Assembly (NCBI GenBank): GCA_039028235.1
Contig: JBCCIN010000036.1
Coordinates: 1-21,027 of the forward strand
Source: JANQPX01 sp039028235
Lineage (GTDB): Bacteria; Pseudomonadota; Alphaproteobacteria; Geminicoccales; Geminicoccaceae
Direction: 5' to 3'
Length of the DNA: 21,027 nucleotides
Shown here: positions 5,182 through 13,629 of the stretch, piece by piece
Layout of the letters: each line of letters starts with the position of its first letter
How positions within the stretch are numbered: position 1 is the first letter of the stretch
The notes under the pieces: model-generated
Database searches by the model: none
Told to the model about the DNA's origin: nothing
Seen by the model: the letters and a program-made list of their open reading frames with translations, nothing else
Translations under genes and position numbers: made by a program

Positions 5182-6165
5182 ATGAGCGCCGATCCGAGCA
5201 GCGTTTTTACACTATTTATCAAATCCGGCATTCACGCCGGCACGGTTCAGCGGTTGTCGCCAGGCATTTATACGCTTGGCAGCGAACTCGACGCTGACAT
5301 CATTCTTTCCGATACTTCGATCAAACCGGTTCATTTGCTCCTCGAATTCGACCACCGAGGTCTTCGACTGGAGCCGCTTCAAGGCGCGATCGCTATCGAG
5401 GGTGAAAGCGCCGAGCTGACGCCCGGCGGAGAGCGCAACCTGGCTTTCCCTGGCATCTTCTCCGTTGGCGAAACGTCGATAAGGATCACCGCACCTCAGG
5501 ATGACGTGCGCAAGCGTCGTCGTGTGCGCAGCATGGCGATAGCCGCCGGTGCCGTGCTTCTGGCGGTGGTCGGTCTTCAGCTGGTCGGGCCTTTCGGAGG
5601 CGTCGGGGACAGTCCGACGATCGCCGCAACATCCAGCCTCGATTCGCCGCCCGACATGGATGGCCAAGCCGACAATGGCGCATCCGTTCAATCGATCAAG
5701 GCAAAGGCTGATCACTCCTCGGCCGGAGCTGACGTCGAGGATGGCGCGTCTGAGGCAGCGCTCGAGCCCGAGATCACGCTCGATGATGCCGCGGCGGCCC
5801 TGCGGGAACGCCTCGCCGCGGACGGCTTTGCCAATGTCGACGTCAAGACGGCGGTTGATCGCATCATGGTCAGCGGTGAAGCCGAGCCGGCACGCATGGA
5901 TGCATGGCAGGATATTCGCTTCTGGTTCGACAGTGCTTTCGGCCAGGACATCCTGTTGATCGCGCATGTCGAGCCTGCCGAGGAAGAAACGCCGCCGCTG
6001 CTGGCGATCGAGGCGGTGTGGGCCGGCGACGAACCTTATCTCATTGCCGGCGGACGACGTTTCGCCGTCGGCGCCGACATCGGCGATGGCTGGACGATCG
6101 AACGGATCGCCGCCGACGCCATCACGTTCAGACGCGGCGATCGATCCTTTTCGCTCACCTTGTGA
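5182..6165 (+). CDS. sctD: SctD (YscD/HrpQ-like) FHA-domain inner-membrane ring protein
   Basis: Outer of the two inner-membrane rings of the T3SS base. The 327-aa product has a cytoplasmic FHA-like domain (about 8-104: GIYTLGSELDADIILSD, then SIKPVHLLLE), a basic stop-transfer KRRRVR at 111-116, and one membrane segment at about 118-138. An acidic Ser/Ala linker follows. The periplasmic part has a BON-like ring domain (about 195-262: ALRERLAADGFANVDVKTA) and a C-terminal segment (LLAIEAVWAGDEPYLIAGGR to the end) matching the terminal part of YscD/HrpQ proteins, with the VWxGxxPY and ADIGDGWTIERI signature. YscD is about 419 aa, so this version is compact and appears to lack one periplasmic ring domain. 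It heads the sctD-X-Y-V part of the rightward operon. Confidence 0.88.
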   Translation: MSADPSSVFTLFIKSGIHAGTVQRLSPGIYTLGSELDADIILSDTSIKPVHLLLEFDHRGLRLEPLQGAIAIEGESAELTPGGERNLAFPGIFSVGETSIRITAPQDDVRKRRRVRSMAIAAGAVLLAVVGLQLVGPFGGVGDSPTIAATSSLDSPPDMDGQADNGASVQSIKAKADHSSAGADVEDGASEAALEPEITLDDAAAALRERLAADGFANVDVKTAVDRIMVSGEAEPARMDAWQDIRFWFDSAFGQDILLIAHVEPAEEETPPLLAIEAVWAGDEPYLIAGGRRFAVGADIGDGWTIERIAADAITFRRGDRSFSLTL

Positions 6166-6222
6166 TCTGGCGCACATCGGTTAAAGGGCCGGCTCGGCTT
6201 CAATGAGCCAGGAAGGAAGCTC

Positions 6223-6603
6223 ATGTCGACAGTAAGACCGGATCCCGTTCGCCTCGATCAGGCCCTGGAGCGTATCGGACGAAGCGATCGTGCCGATGTC
6301 AGCCGACCGCAGCTCGAACGCTTTCAGGCGGTCTGGCGTGATCCGACGCCGGTGGAAGAGGGGCGGGCGAGCCGCGACGGTCTGGTTGACGAGATCTTCG
6401 ACTTCATCATGCCTGAGCTGAAGAATCCTGGGATGTTCGAGGGCAGCCGCTATCTCGATCTGCTTGAAGATCTTTCGGAACAATTCGGTGATCCGGAGGA
6501 CGCGACTGATCAGATCGATCGCTGGGGGGCGATGGTGCTCCGCCACGAGGTCAGAAAGCACCGTCTTCTCTGGCAGTATCTCAACAGCTTGGTCGATAGC
6601 TGA
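6223..6603 (+). CDS. sctX: SctX (YscX-like) T3SS export factor
   Basis: YscX family proteins are small exported factors that work with YscY and the export gate SctV during early secretion in Ysc-type systems. The 126-aa product has no signal peptide. Its C-terminus reads LRHEVRKHRLLWQYLNSLVDS, corresponding to the YscX end in which a charged stretch is followed by RLLQIILNLLHKV. The middle portion (DGLVDEIFDFIMPELKNPGM, then FEGSRYLDLL) parallels the YscX FASPGYTF/HGLHRAQDYRREL section. Length is close to YscX (122 aa). A GGAAGGAAG ribosome site precedes the ATG. Position immediately before a YscY-like gene and then sctV is exactly the yscX-yscY-lcrD order, which carries much of the weight for this call. 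Confidence 0.78.
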   Translation: MSTVRPDPVRLDQALERIGRSDRADVSRPQLERFQAVWRDPTPVEEGRASRDGLVDEIFDFIMPELKNPGMFEGSRYLDLLEDLSEQFGDPEDATDQIDRWGAMVLRHEVRKHRLLWQYLNSLVDS

Positions 6604-6614
6604 GGGCGGATCGG

Positions 6615-7076
6615 ATGACACCTGATCAGCAGGATCTTCTTCAGGCGCTGGCCTATCTCTATCTCCGTCACGGCCAAAACCGTCGCGCGCTGACGCTGAT
6701 TTTGCTGGCGGCCCGCGCAGCACCAGATGATGTCGGCATCCTCCGTACGCTCGCTTATGCCTTCGTCGCCAATGATGCGCCGGAGGAGGCACTCGACGTG
6801 ATCGAGCGGCTGGAGACGCTGGACTTTGCCAGCGGTGCCGAGCAGATCCGTCGGCTCTTGAAGGCGCGGGCTCTTCTGCATGCCGGGCGGCGGGTCGAGG
6901 CCAAGGCGGTCTTTCGGCAGTTCGTCGACATGCGAAAGGCCAACGGCGACTTGGCCGGGGGTGCCGACGTCGTGGTCGATGCCAAGGCCGGAACGGTGCC
7001 CGGCGACGACGCCTTCATCGCGCCGGCGACCGGTCGCTCCATGCCATCGGCGACGCCGATGCGTGCGGTGAAGTGA
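6615..7076 (+). CDS. sctY: SctY (YscY-like) TPR chaperone of SctX
   Basis: TPR protein of 153 aa, no signal peptide. Residues 1-110 align by eye with YscY: an opening QQDLLQALAYLYLRHGQNRR (YscY has QQEFLLLNGWLQLQCGHAER), then a TPR pair covering ALTLILLAARAAPDDVGILR and AYAFVANDAPEEALDVIERL, and a last helix LLKARALLHAGRRVEAKAVF followed by RQFVDMRKANGD where YscY ends. Beyond that is a 40-residue extension rich in Ala, Gly and Pro that YscY (114 aa) lacks. YscY binds YscX and SctV. The start lies 11 bases after the sctX stop, and the gene ends 4 bases before the sctV ATG, indicating co-translation. Confidence 0.8.
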   Translation: MTPDQQDLLQALAYLYLRHGQNRRALTLILLAARAAPDDVGILRTLAYAFVANDAPEEALDVIERLETLDFASGAEQIRRLLKARALLHAGRRVEAKAVFRQFVDMRKANGDLAGGADVVVDAKAGTVPGDDAFIAPATGRSMPSATPMRAVK

Positions 7077-7080
7077 CGTG

Positions 7081-9216
7081 ATGACGCCGGTGATCAAAGA
7101 CTGGCTAAGCAGGCTGGCCTCGCGCCAGGACCTGATGCTCGTGGTCCTCATGGTGATGACCATCATCATGATGATCCTGCCGCTGCCGACTGTGGTCATC
7201 GACGTGCTGCTCGCCACCAATATGGCGCTTACCGTGCTTCTGATGATGGTCGGCATCTACCTTCGGGACCCGGTCGATTTCTCGACGCTGCCGTCGGTCA
7301 TTTTGATCTCGACGGTGTTCCGCCTCTCGCTCTCGATTAGCACCACCCGCCTGATCCTCGTCCAGGCCGATGCCGGCAAGATCGTCGAGACCTTCGGCGA
7401 GTTCGTCATATCAGGCAATCTGATCGTCGGCCTGGTGGTGTTCCTGATCATCACCGTGGTGCAGTTCGTGGTGATCACCAAGGGCTCCGAGCGTGTCGCC
7501 GAGGTCAGCGCGCGCTTCACCCTCGATGCGCTGCCGGGCCGCCAAATGAGCATCGATGCCGATCTAAGAAATGGCGACATCGATCAGGCCGAGGCCAAGC
7601 GCCGGCGTCAGATGCTGCAAAAGGAGAGCCAGCTTTACGGTGCCATGGATGGCGCCATGAAGTTCGTGAAGGGTGATGCGATCGCCGGGTTGGTGATCAT
7701 CGCGGTCAATCTGCTCGGTGGTGTGATGGTGGGCACGCTGCAGCACGGTATGTCCATGGGCGAGGCGCTGCAGGTCTATTCGCTGCTCACGGTCGGTGAC
7801 GGTCTGGTGGCGCAGATTCCGGCCCTGTTCATGTCGATCACTGCGGGCACCATCGTCACCCGGGTGACCACCGAGGAGACCACCAATCTCGGCTCCGACA
7901 TCGCCGGCCAGCTTGTCCACAACCCGCGCACCCTTCGCCTGGCCGCCGTCGTGCTCTTCGGGCTTGGCCTGGTGCCGGGTTTTCCGACAGCGATCTTCTG
8001 GACGATCTCGGCGATCCTCGGCGGCACCGGCATTCTCTTCTATCTACGCGACAAGAAGCAGACCGAGGAGGAAGACGCGAGACGCGAAAAGGAAGCACTC
8101 ACGGCGGTCGACAGCCCGGAATCCCTGCCCAGCCAGGAGGTGGTCGGCCTCAGCCTTTCACGTGATCTGTTCAACGTGGTGCAGGCGACGGACATCGAGG
8201 CACGGCTGCAGCGGCTTCGAAAGGCGCTCTACGACCAACTCGGCCTGCCCTTTCCGCAGATTGCGGTCCATGCCGACGATCAGCTCGGCGAGGGGCGCTA
8301 CCAGGTCAAGCTTGACGACGTGCCCATGGACGACGGCACGCTGCGCATGGGCATGCTGCTGCTTTGTGACGAGCCCGATCATCTCGAGCTGGCCGACGTG
8401 CCGGGCGAAGCCGGTGGTCCGTTCATCGAGCGCAGCGAGACCATCTGGATCGAAGAGCAGCATAAGCCGACACTGGTCGACGCCGGCATCGGTCATATGG
8501 ATGTGGTCGAGTGCCTGACCGCCTGCATTCGTCATACGCTCACCCGCTACGCATCCGAGTTCATCGGCGTGCAGGAGACTCACGCGATCCTGGCCAACGC
8601 CGACGGCGCTTATGGCGATCTGGTGCGCGAGGCGCAAAAGGTGGTGCCGGTGCAGAAGATGGCTGACATCTTCCGGCGGCTGCTTGATGAGGGGGTCTCG
8701 ATCCGCAATCTCCGGATCGTGCTCGACGCGCTGATCGAATGGGGCAACAAGGAGCAGGACGTCGTCCTGCTTGCCGAATATGTGCGCTCGGCGCTCAAGC
8801 GCCAGATCTGTCACAGTTACGCCGATCCGCAAAAGGTGCTGCACGCCTTCCTTCTGGAGCGGGATGTCGAGCAGGTGCTGCGCCAGGCCATCCGTCAGAC
8901 GTCGGTGGGCGGCTACTTGGCCCTGTCCGACGAGGATGGTGCCAGGCTCTTGACGACGTTCCACCAGCATGCCGAACGGCTGGCGGCCGACAAGGTGAGA
9001 CCGGTGGTTCTGACCTCGCTCGACATTCGCCGCTTCCTTCGTTCCTTGCTGGTCAAGAACAACATTCAGGTGCCGGTTCTGTCTTTCCAGGACCTTGCCC
9101 CGGAGTTTACAGTGCAGCCCGTGGTGACGATCCGCATGGACGTCATGAGCAGGGATAAGGTGAGCCCGCCGGTAAAACGGCTCGAAGCCGCCCAGAATGC
9201 TGACGCTGCCGATTGA
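7081..9216 (+). CDS. sctV: SctV (LcrD/HrcV/FlhA family) T3SS export gate
   Basis: Major export-gate protein, nonameric in other T3SSs, which uses the proton-motive force and receives substrates and chaperones. The 711-aa length is normal for the family. The N-terminal half holds about eight membrane segments, starting LMLVVLMVMTIIMMILPLPT, and includes the FHIPEP-family cytoplasmic loop (FTLDALPGRQMSIDADLRNG, AEAKRRRQMLQKESQLYGAM). The signature VGDGLVAQIPALFMSITAGT lies near residue 240. From about residue 330 a soluble cytoplasmic domain follows, with the conserved FVKNNIQVPVLSF-like LLVKNNIQVPVLSFQDLAPE near the end. GTG 7078 lies one codon upstream of the chosen ATG and cannot be excluded. 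The stop overlaps a TTG/ATG of the next frame. This is the most certain T3SS gene in the window. Confidence 0.98.
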   Translation: MTPVIKDWLSRLASRQDLMLVVLMVMTIIMMILPLPTVVIDVLLATNMALTVLLMMVGIYLRDPVDFSTLPSVILISTVFRLSLSISTTRLILVQADAGKIVETFGEFVISGNLIVGLVVFLIITVVQFVVITKGSERVAEVSARFTLDALPGRQMSIDADLRNGDIDQAEAKRRRQMLQKESQLYGAMDGAMKFVKGDAIAGLVIIAVNLLGGVMVGTLQHGMSMGEALQVYSLLTVGDGLVAQIPALFMSITAGTIVTRVTTEETTNLGSDIAGQLVHNPRTLRLAAVVLFGLGLVPGFPTAIFWTISAILGGTGILFYLRDKKQTEEEDARREKEALTAVDSPESLPSQEVVGLSLSRDLFNVVQATDIEARLQRLRKALYDQLGLPFPQIAVHADDQLGEGRYQVKLDDVPMDDGTLRMGMLLLCDEPDHLELADVPGEAGGPFIERSETIWIEEQHKPTLVDAGIGHMDVVECLTACIRHTLTRYASEFIGVQETHAILANADGAYGDLVREAQKVVPVQKMADIFRRLLDEGVSIRNLRIVLDALIEWGNKEQDVVLLAEYVRSALKRQICHSYADPQKVLHAFLLERDVEQVLRQAIRQTSVGGYLALSDEDGARLLTTFHQHAERLAADKVRPVVLTSLDIRRFLRSLLVKNNIQVPVLSFQDLAPEFTVQPVVTIRMDVMSRDKVSPPVKRLEAAQNADAAD

Positions 9217-9233
9217 TGGGAACGAGGATAACG

Positions 9234-10112
9234 ATGTCAGGGAAGCCTACCTCAATGGACGATTTTCGGTGCCGCAGCATGACCGCCAGACCACGGAAAG
9301 CGACCTCGATACGACCGCTCGTGCTTGCCACTATGGCCTCGCTGGCCCTCGGTCTCGGCGCCTGCGCCGGCGGCAGCCAGCAGGTGACGCGGCAGCCGGA
9401 ACCGCTCGCTGAAAGCCAAGATGTCGAGGCGCTCGTGCGGCTTGCCGACGGGCTTCGCGAGCAAGGCCAGCTGACCACCGCGATCGCTCTCTATCAGCGG
9501 GCCGCCGGCGCGTCGGGCGATGCGGCGGAGCTGGTTCTGCTCGGCCGCGCCCTTGCGGAGGCGGGCGCCGACGAGCTCGCTGCCGGGGCCTTTCGCCGTG
9601 CCCTTTCGCGCGAGCCCGAGAACCCCGATGCGCTTCTTGGCCTCGGTACGGCCTATCTGTCGCTCGGCGAGATCGACAGGAGCATCCAGTATCTCGAACA
9701 GCTGGTCGATCAGGGCAACGGCAAGGACACGGTGCGCTACGCCGCTCTCGGGGCGGCACTCGATATCGCCGGCCGCCATGAGAAAGCGGTCGCGACCTAC
9801 ACGGCCGGTCTCGAGCAGATGCCTGGCGATCTGGATCTGAAGAGCAATCTGGCCCTGTCCTACGCCTTCTATGATCGCCATGTCGAAGCGATCACACTGA
9901 TGCGCGAGGTCACCGACGCGTTCGATGCCAAGCGCTCGCATCATCGGAATATGGTCCTGGTGCTCGCCCTGGCTGGGCAGGATCGGGATGCGGTCGCGAC
10001 TGGCAGGCGCCTTCTCGGCGAGAATGAGACCCGGGACGTGCTGGCTCAGGCGGCATCCGCGCGACAGCTGCCCGCCGGCGCAGATCGCGCGCGCGCGATC
10101 GGACTTTCCTGA
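9234..10112 (+). CDS. TPR lipoprotein, TadD-like; candidate T3SS pilotin
   Basis: Outer-membrane-type lipoprotein of 292 aa. The signal has a long basic N-region (MTARPRKATSIRP), a hydrophobic core (LVLATMASLALGLG) and the lipobox LGAC with Cys at residue 44. The residue after Cys is Ala, compatible with outer-membrane sorting by the Lol rule. Residues about 55-270 are TPR repeats, for example ALLGLGTAYLSLGEIDRSIQ and AALGAALDIAGRHEKAVATY. It resembles TadD-like TPR lipoproteins of alphaproteobacteria. Starts are possible from 9213 (overlapping sctV); ATG 9234 was chosen for its ACGAGGA ribosome site. As the last gene of the rightward operon, a pilotin or secretin-assembly role for the split SctC is a reasonable inference, not shown by sequence. 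Confidence 0.85.
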   Translation: MSGKPTSMDDFRCRSMTARPRKATSIRPLVLATMASLALGLGACAGGSQQVTRQPEPLAESQDVEALVRLADGLREQGQLTTAIALYQRAAGASGDAAELVLLGRALAEAGADELAAGAFRRALSREPENPDALLGLGTAYLSLGEIDRSIQYLEQLVDQGNGKDTVRYAALGAALDIAGRHEKAVATYTAGLEQMPGDLDLKSNLALSYAFYDRHVEAITLMREVTDAFDAKRSHHRNMVLVLALAGQDRDAVATGRRLLGENETRDVLAQAASARQLPAGADRARAIGLS

Positions 10113-10164
10113 GACATCTCTGGGCGTACGGCGGCTTCCTGACGAACACCGGTGCTCTGGGGGT

Positions 10165-10185
10165 GCGGGCTGAAAGCCGCTTTCT
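10165..10185 (+). terminator. weak candidate terminator at end of T3SS operon
   Basis: GCGG-G-CT pairs with AGCCGC around GAA (10165-10180), followed by TTTCT. The stem is six pairs with one bulge and the T-run is short. It sits 53 bases after the TPR lipoprotein stop and abuts the 3' end of the convergent TAXI gene, where a terminator would be expected. Confidence 0.3.
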
Positions 10186-12286
10186 AGCCGCTGCTGCCTG
10201 ATCCTTGATTCGACGCCGGCCGGCGTCGTTCCTCGATCCACACGCTCGCCGCCGGTGATCGTCGCCAGCCTTCGACGTCACGGAGCGGGTCGACGTCCTG
10301 CCATTTGGGGTGATAGCCGACGGATTGCTGAAGCACCGGAAGGCGATCGAAGAACGAGTCGATGAAGGCCGACAGGACACGATAGCGCGGATTGTCGGAG
10401 CGCCAGTTGTAGCTGATCAGCAGGTTTCTGACCCCGAAGGTGTCGATGCTGTCGCCGGGCGCCAGCAGATGGGGATAGTCGACAGCGGTCAGTGCTCCTG
10501 CGCGATAGGCGTCGTCATCGATCGGCGGAAGGGGGAGGAGGCGCAGCCCGCTGTCCGGTGGCATCTCCGAAAGGAGCGGCATTGGTTTGGCGGAGATCAT
10601 GAACAAAGCGGCGATGTCACCGCTTAGCAACTGCGCGAGCGCTGTGCGGTCATCAAAATAGGTGGGTTCCACCGGGAGCCTGAGCCGGTCGAGAATCAAG
10701 GAGCTGGTGAACGCCGCAGGGCTTCCGGCGAGGCCGAGATTTACCGGCCGGTCGATCAGGTCGTCCAGTTCCTGCACATCGTCCGATGTCAGGAGGTGAA
10801 CCTCTTCGGTGAACATCTCCGTGGCATAGGCGATCTTGGCCTGGAGGTCCGGATAGACGTCCTGCTCGAAAGCGTAGGTCAAGATGTCGAGCGGCACCAG
10901 GGCGCTGTCAACGCCGCGCGCGTAGAGGACATGCGCAATATTCTCTGCCGGCGCCGGGCTGGTCATGCCGACCACGCGGATCCCGGTGTCGTTTAGGCTC
11001 GCCGCGAGCTCGCTGATCATGCGTGTCGATGTCTGGCCGGATTGGCCGCCGAGGACGGTGATGATGTCGTCGCCGAGACGGGCACGCGCTTCCTGTGCGG
11101 AGCTGAATCGGGCGAGAAAGGGCGCCTGGCTGAGGTTGCTAACGCGCACCGGCGCGGGATCAGGTATCGAAACGCCGACCTCGCCGTAATAGGCTCCGGC
11201 GCCGGCATGCACGGGTACGAGCAGCTGTGCGAGGGCAGTCTCCAGGCTAATGTCTGCCGTCGACGGGTGCATCTCTTTCAGGAAGAGCAGATTGTCGAAG
11301 ATCGTCTTGGTGATCCGATAGACCACCTCCTCCGGCACGCGTTCGCTGGTGCCGAGCATGTAAGGCATCCCGATCGTCGTATGTTCTTGAGCCTGACCGG
11401 TGAAACTGCCGGGAGGGACGATCACCGGTGTCCAGGCCGGCGCGCCGTCATTGACGACGGTCTCGATATGTCGCTCGTCCAGGGTCAACGCTTTGATTCC
11501 GTCGCCGGCGCGGTCGAGAAATGCGGCGATGTCGGCGCCCTGATGCTCGTCGACCAGGAGAAAGCCATCCAGGTCTCCGGCGAGAAATGCCTCAGCCGCC
11601 TCAAGGCCGCCAAGACTGACCAGGTCGTAGGTCTGATCAAGATCGACATCGAATGCTGAGAAGAGGCCGCGTGCTTCACTCTGCAGTGACGAGTCGTCTT
11701 CGCCAACGGCGATTGGCCGTCCCTCGAGACTCAAAAAGTCGTCGAAGGTTCCGGTCTCTACATCCTGATCCCTGATGATGAAGTGATAAGCGCTGGTCCA
11801 AAGATTGGTGACATGCCTAAGATCGGCGTCGGGTCCCTGTTCCTCAAAGGGGCCGGACCCACCGACGGCATCGAAGGCATCGAGACCGCTCAAAATCGCA
11901 AAGTCGAGCGTGGCATCCCGAAGCGCCAGGGTATTGTCCCGCGACCCTGACGTGTTCCTTGCGTTGATGTCGATATTGGTCTGTGGCAGGAGCTTCAGCT
12001 TGATCAGAGCCGCGATGGTCACACCGAGCGGATGGGACACGCCGTCCGGCGTCGCGGTTCCAAGATCGAAGATTTGCCGCTCGCTCGTCTGGGCGATGAC
12101 GGTGTTCTGCATGGCCACCAGGAGGCCGAGACCGAGCAGAAGAAACCGCAGAGCCGCCCTCGGCATATACAGCAGCAGGGAGCCGGCATGCCCGACCGTG
12201 CCGGCACCGGTGCGCCGAACCGGTTCGGCAGGGGCGATCGTCCTGATCTGCAGGCGCCCTTCGTCAGATGCCGGTCCCGAGGTCAT
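10184..12286 (-). CDS. tandem TAXI-family (TRAP solute receptor-like) periplasmic protein
   Basis: A 700-aa exported protein with two TAXI-like receptor units. An unusually long N-region precedes a hydrophobic segment (about 44-65, RFLLLGLGLLVAMQNTVIAQ) acting as signal peptide or anchor. Unit 1 (about 72-375) shows TAXI features: HPLGVTIAALIKLKLL, NTSGSRDNTLALRDATLDFA, and at its end RVPEEVVYRITKTIFDNLLF, EMHPST, then VPVHAGAGAYYGEVG. Unit 2 (about 405-650) repeats the fold: VLGGQSGQTSTRMISELAAS, EEVHLLTSDDVQELDDLIDR, VNLGLAGSPAAFTSSLILDR. TAXI receptors are usually about 320 aa and work with DctQM permeases; none is nearby. ATG 12286 follows AGAAGGGA; the frame extends to 12457 without a better start. 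The upstream 296 bases hold an AT-rich patch at 12367-12412, a possible promoter area. Ligand unknown. Confidence 0.8.
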   Translation of the reverse strand: MTSGPASDEGRLQIRTIAPAEPVRRTGAGTVGHAGSLLLYMPRAALRFLLLGLGLLVAMQNTVIAQTSERQIFDLGTATPDGVSHPLGVTIAALIKLKLLPQTNIDINARNTSGSRDNTLALRDATLDFAILSGLDAFDAVGGSGPFEEQGPDADLRHVTNLWTSAYHFIIRDQDVETGTFDDFLSLEGRPIAVGEDDSSLQSEARGLFSAFDVDLDQTYDLVSLGGLEAAEAFLAGDLDGFLLVDEHQGADIAAFLDRAGDGIKALTLDERHIETVVNDGAPAWTPVIVPPGSFTGQAQEHTTIGMPYMLGTSERVPEEVVYRITKTIFDNLLFLKEMHPSTADISLETALAQLLVPVHAGAGAYYGEVGVSIPDPAPVRVSNLSQAPFLARFSSAQEARARLGDDIITVLGGQSGQTSTRMISELAASLNDTGIRVVGMTSPAPAENIAHVLYARGVDSALVPLDILTYAFEQDVYPDLQAKIAYATEMFTEEVHLLTSDDVQELDDLIDRPVNLGLAGSPAAFTSSLILDRLRLPVEPTYFDDRTALAQLLSGDIAALFMISAKPMPLLSEMPPDSGLRLLPLPPIDDDAYRAGALTAVDYPHLLAPGDSIDTFGVRNLLISYNWRSDNPRYRVLSAFIDSFFDRLPVLQQSVGYHPKWQDVDPLRDVEGWRRSPAASVWIEERRRPASNQGSGSSG

Positions 12287-12582
12287 GAATCCCTTCTCTT
12301 GCTGATCGGTAAGCGACTGCACCATAAGCGTCTTTTGGGGTGAACGGGAACACTCAGCACTACGTAGCAACAAATTCATCAATAAAAAGTTAACCATGTG
12401 AATTTTCTTTGAGACACGGGACCGATCGCTCAGGGCTTGGAGCCAAGCGCAGCACAATTATGGCGGATGCCTGGCCAAAATCGTCCTGGTAGCATGGCCA
12501 TGTCGGGCGTATCGCTCGGCGGCCGGTCAAAACACGGCGACGTGGGACCTATCTGGCATCCGGGGACGGAATCGGATGGCCA

Positions 12583-13629
12583 TTAGGTCGGCATTCTGAT
12601 CTGAACTTTGATTGATGTTGGCGGCATCGCCTTGGCGAAGTCGAAGGCCTCGATGCTGTCGGCGAAAGCGAAATGATCGGTGATCAGCGGGCCGACATCA
12701 ATTGCGCCGCTCGCCAGCATGGCGACAGTGCGCGGATAGACGTGGGCATAGCGAAAGACGTGCTCGACCCGCGCTTCTTTGACCGAGGCGCCGACCACGT
12801 CGTAAGCGATGCGGCCGAGCGGCATGCCGATATAGACAATGCATCCGCCTGGCCGGATCAGCGGGAAAACCCCCTCGGCGGCAGGTTCCGCGCCGGACGC
12901 CTCGAACACCACGTCAGCACCCCAGCCATCGGTTTCCCGAGCGACCACCTCCTCGAGGTTCTGGCTCTTCACGTTCACCGGCGTTACGGCGCCAAGCTTC
13001 GAGGCGATTTCCAGCTTCGGCTCCTGAACGTCCGAGATGATGACACGCGCGCAGCCGGCAGCGAGGGCCGCGAGCGCCGTCACCATGCCGATCGGGCCGG
13101 CCCCGGTGACCACGGCGATGTCGCCCGGCTGAATGCGGGCCTTGTTGGCGGCATGCACGCCGACCGCAAGCGGCTCGACCATAGCGCCAGCATCGTCGCT
13201 GACCGTGTCCGGCAGCTTGAAGGTGTAAGCGGCGGGATGGACACAGGTCGGACGTAGGATGCCATGCACGGGCGGCGTCGCCCAAAAGCGCACGGCGGGA
13301 TCGAGATTGTAGAGGCCGAGACGCGCAGCACGGCTGTTCGGATCGGGAATGCCCGGCTCCATGCAGACGCGATCGCCCTCGGCAAGATGTGTCACCGCCG
13401 AACCGGTCTCAATGACCACACCGGAGGCTTCGTGGCCAAGGATCATGGGTTCCTTCACGACAAAGGGGCCGATCGCGCCATGGGTGTAATAGTGGACATC
13501 GCTGCCGCATACGCCGATCGTGCGAAGCTGGATGCGTACGTCATGCGCGCCGAGCACCTCTTCTGCGCGTTCGATCGGGTAGTCACGCAGGCTGAGCTCG
13601 TCCTTTCGTTCCAGAACCAGGGCATCCAT
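12583..13629 (-). CDS. NAD-dependent polyol (xylitol/sorbitol-type) dehydrogenase, zinc MDR family
   Basis: Zinc-dependent medium-chain dehydrogenase of 348 aa that would oxidise a polyol to a ketose in the cytoplasm. Catalytic zinc ligands are visible at Cys41 (IGVCGSDVHYYTHG), His66-Glu67 (LGHEASG) and Glu152 (MVEPLAVGVHA). The Rossmann motif GAGPIG is at 176-181, and Asp200 at the end of the next strand favours NAD over NADP. The segment EPGIPDPNSRAARLGLYNLD followed by RFWATPPVHG is typical of sorbitol/xylitol dehydrogenases. The structural-zinc Cys cluster of alcohol dehydrogenases is missing, as in sorbitol dehydrogenases. The exact substrate cannot be set from sequence. It stands alone on the minus strand, divergent from pgeF across 163 bases. 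An FGGY-type sugar kinase lies some 7 kb away, but a link is speculative. Confidence 0.92.
   Translation of the reverse strand: MDALVLERKDELSLRDYPIERAEEVLGAHDVRIQLRTIGVCGSDVHYYTHGAIGPFVVKEPMILGHEASGVVIETGSAVTHLAEGDRVCMEPGIPDPNSRAARLGLYNLDPAVRFWATPPVHGILRPTCVHPAAYTFKLPDTVSDDAGAMVEPLAVGVHAANKARIQPGDIAVVTGAGPIGMVTALAALAAGCARVIISDVQEPKLEIASKLGAVTPVNVKSQNLEEVVARETDGWGADVVFEASGAEPAAEGVFPLIRPGGCIVYIGMPLGRIAYDVVGASVKEARVEHVFRYAHVYPRTVAMLASGAIDVGPLITDHFAFADSIEAFDFAKAMPPTSIKVQIRMPT

Noticed and set aside
5212..6177. Long reverse-strand frame (321 aa) across sctD
   Set aside because: Shadow of sctD in GC-rich DNA; it has no motifs, while the plus strand encodes an FHA-transmembrane-ring protein.
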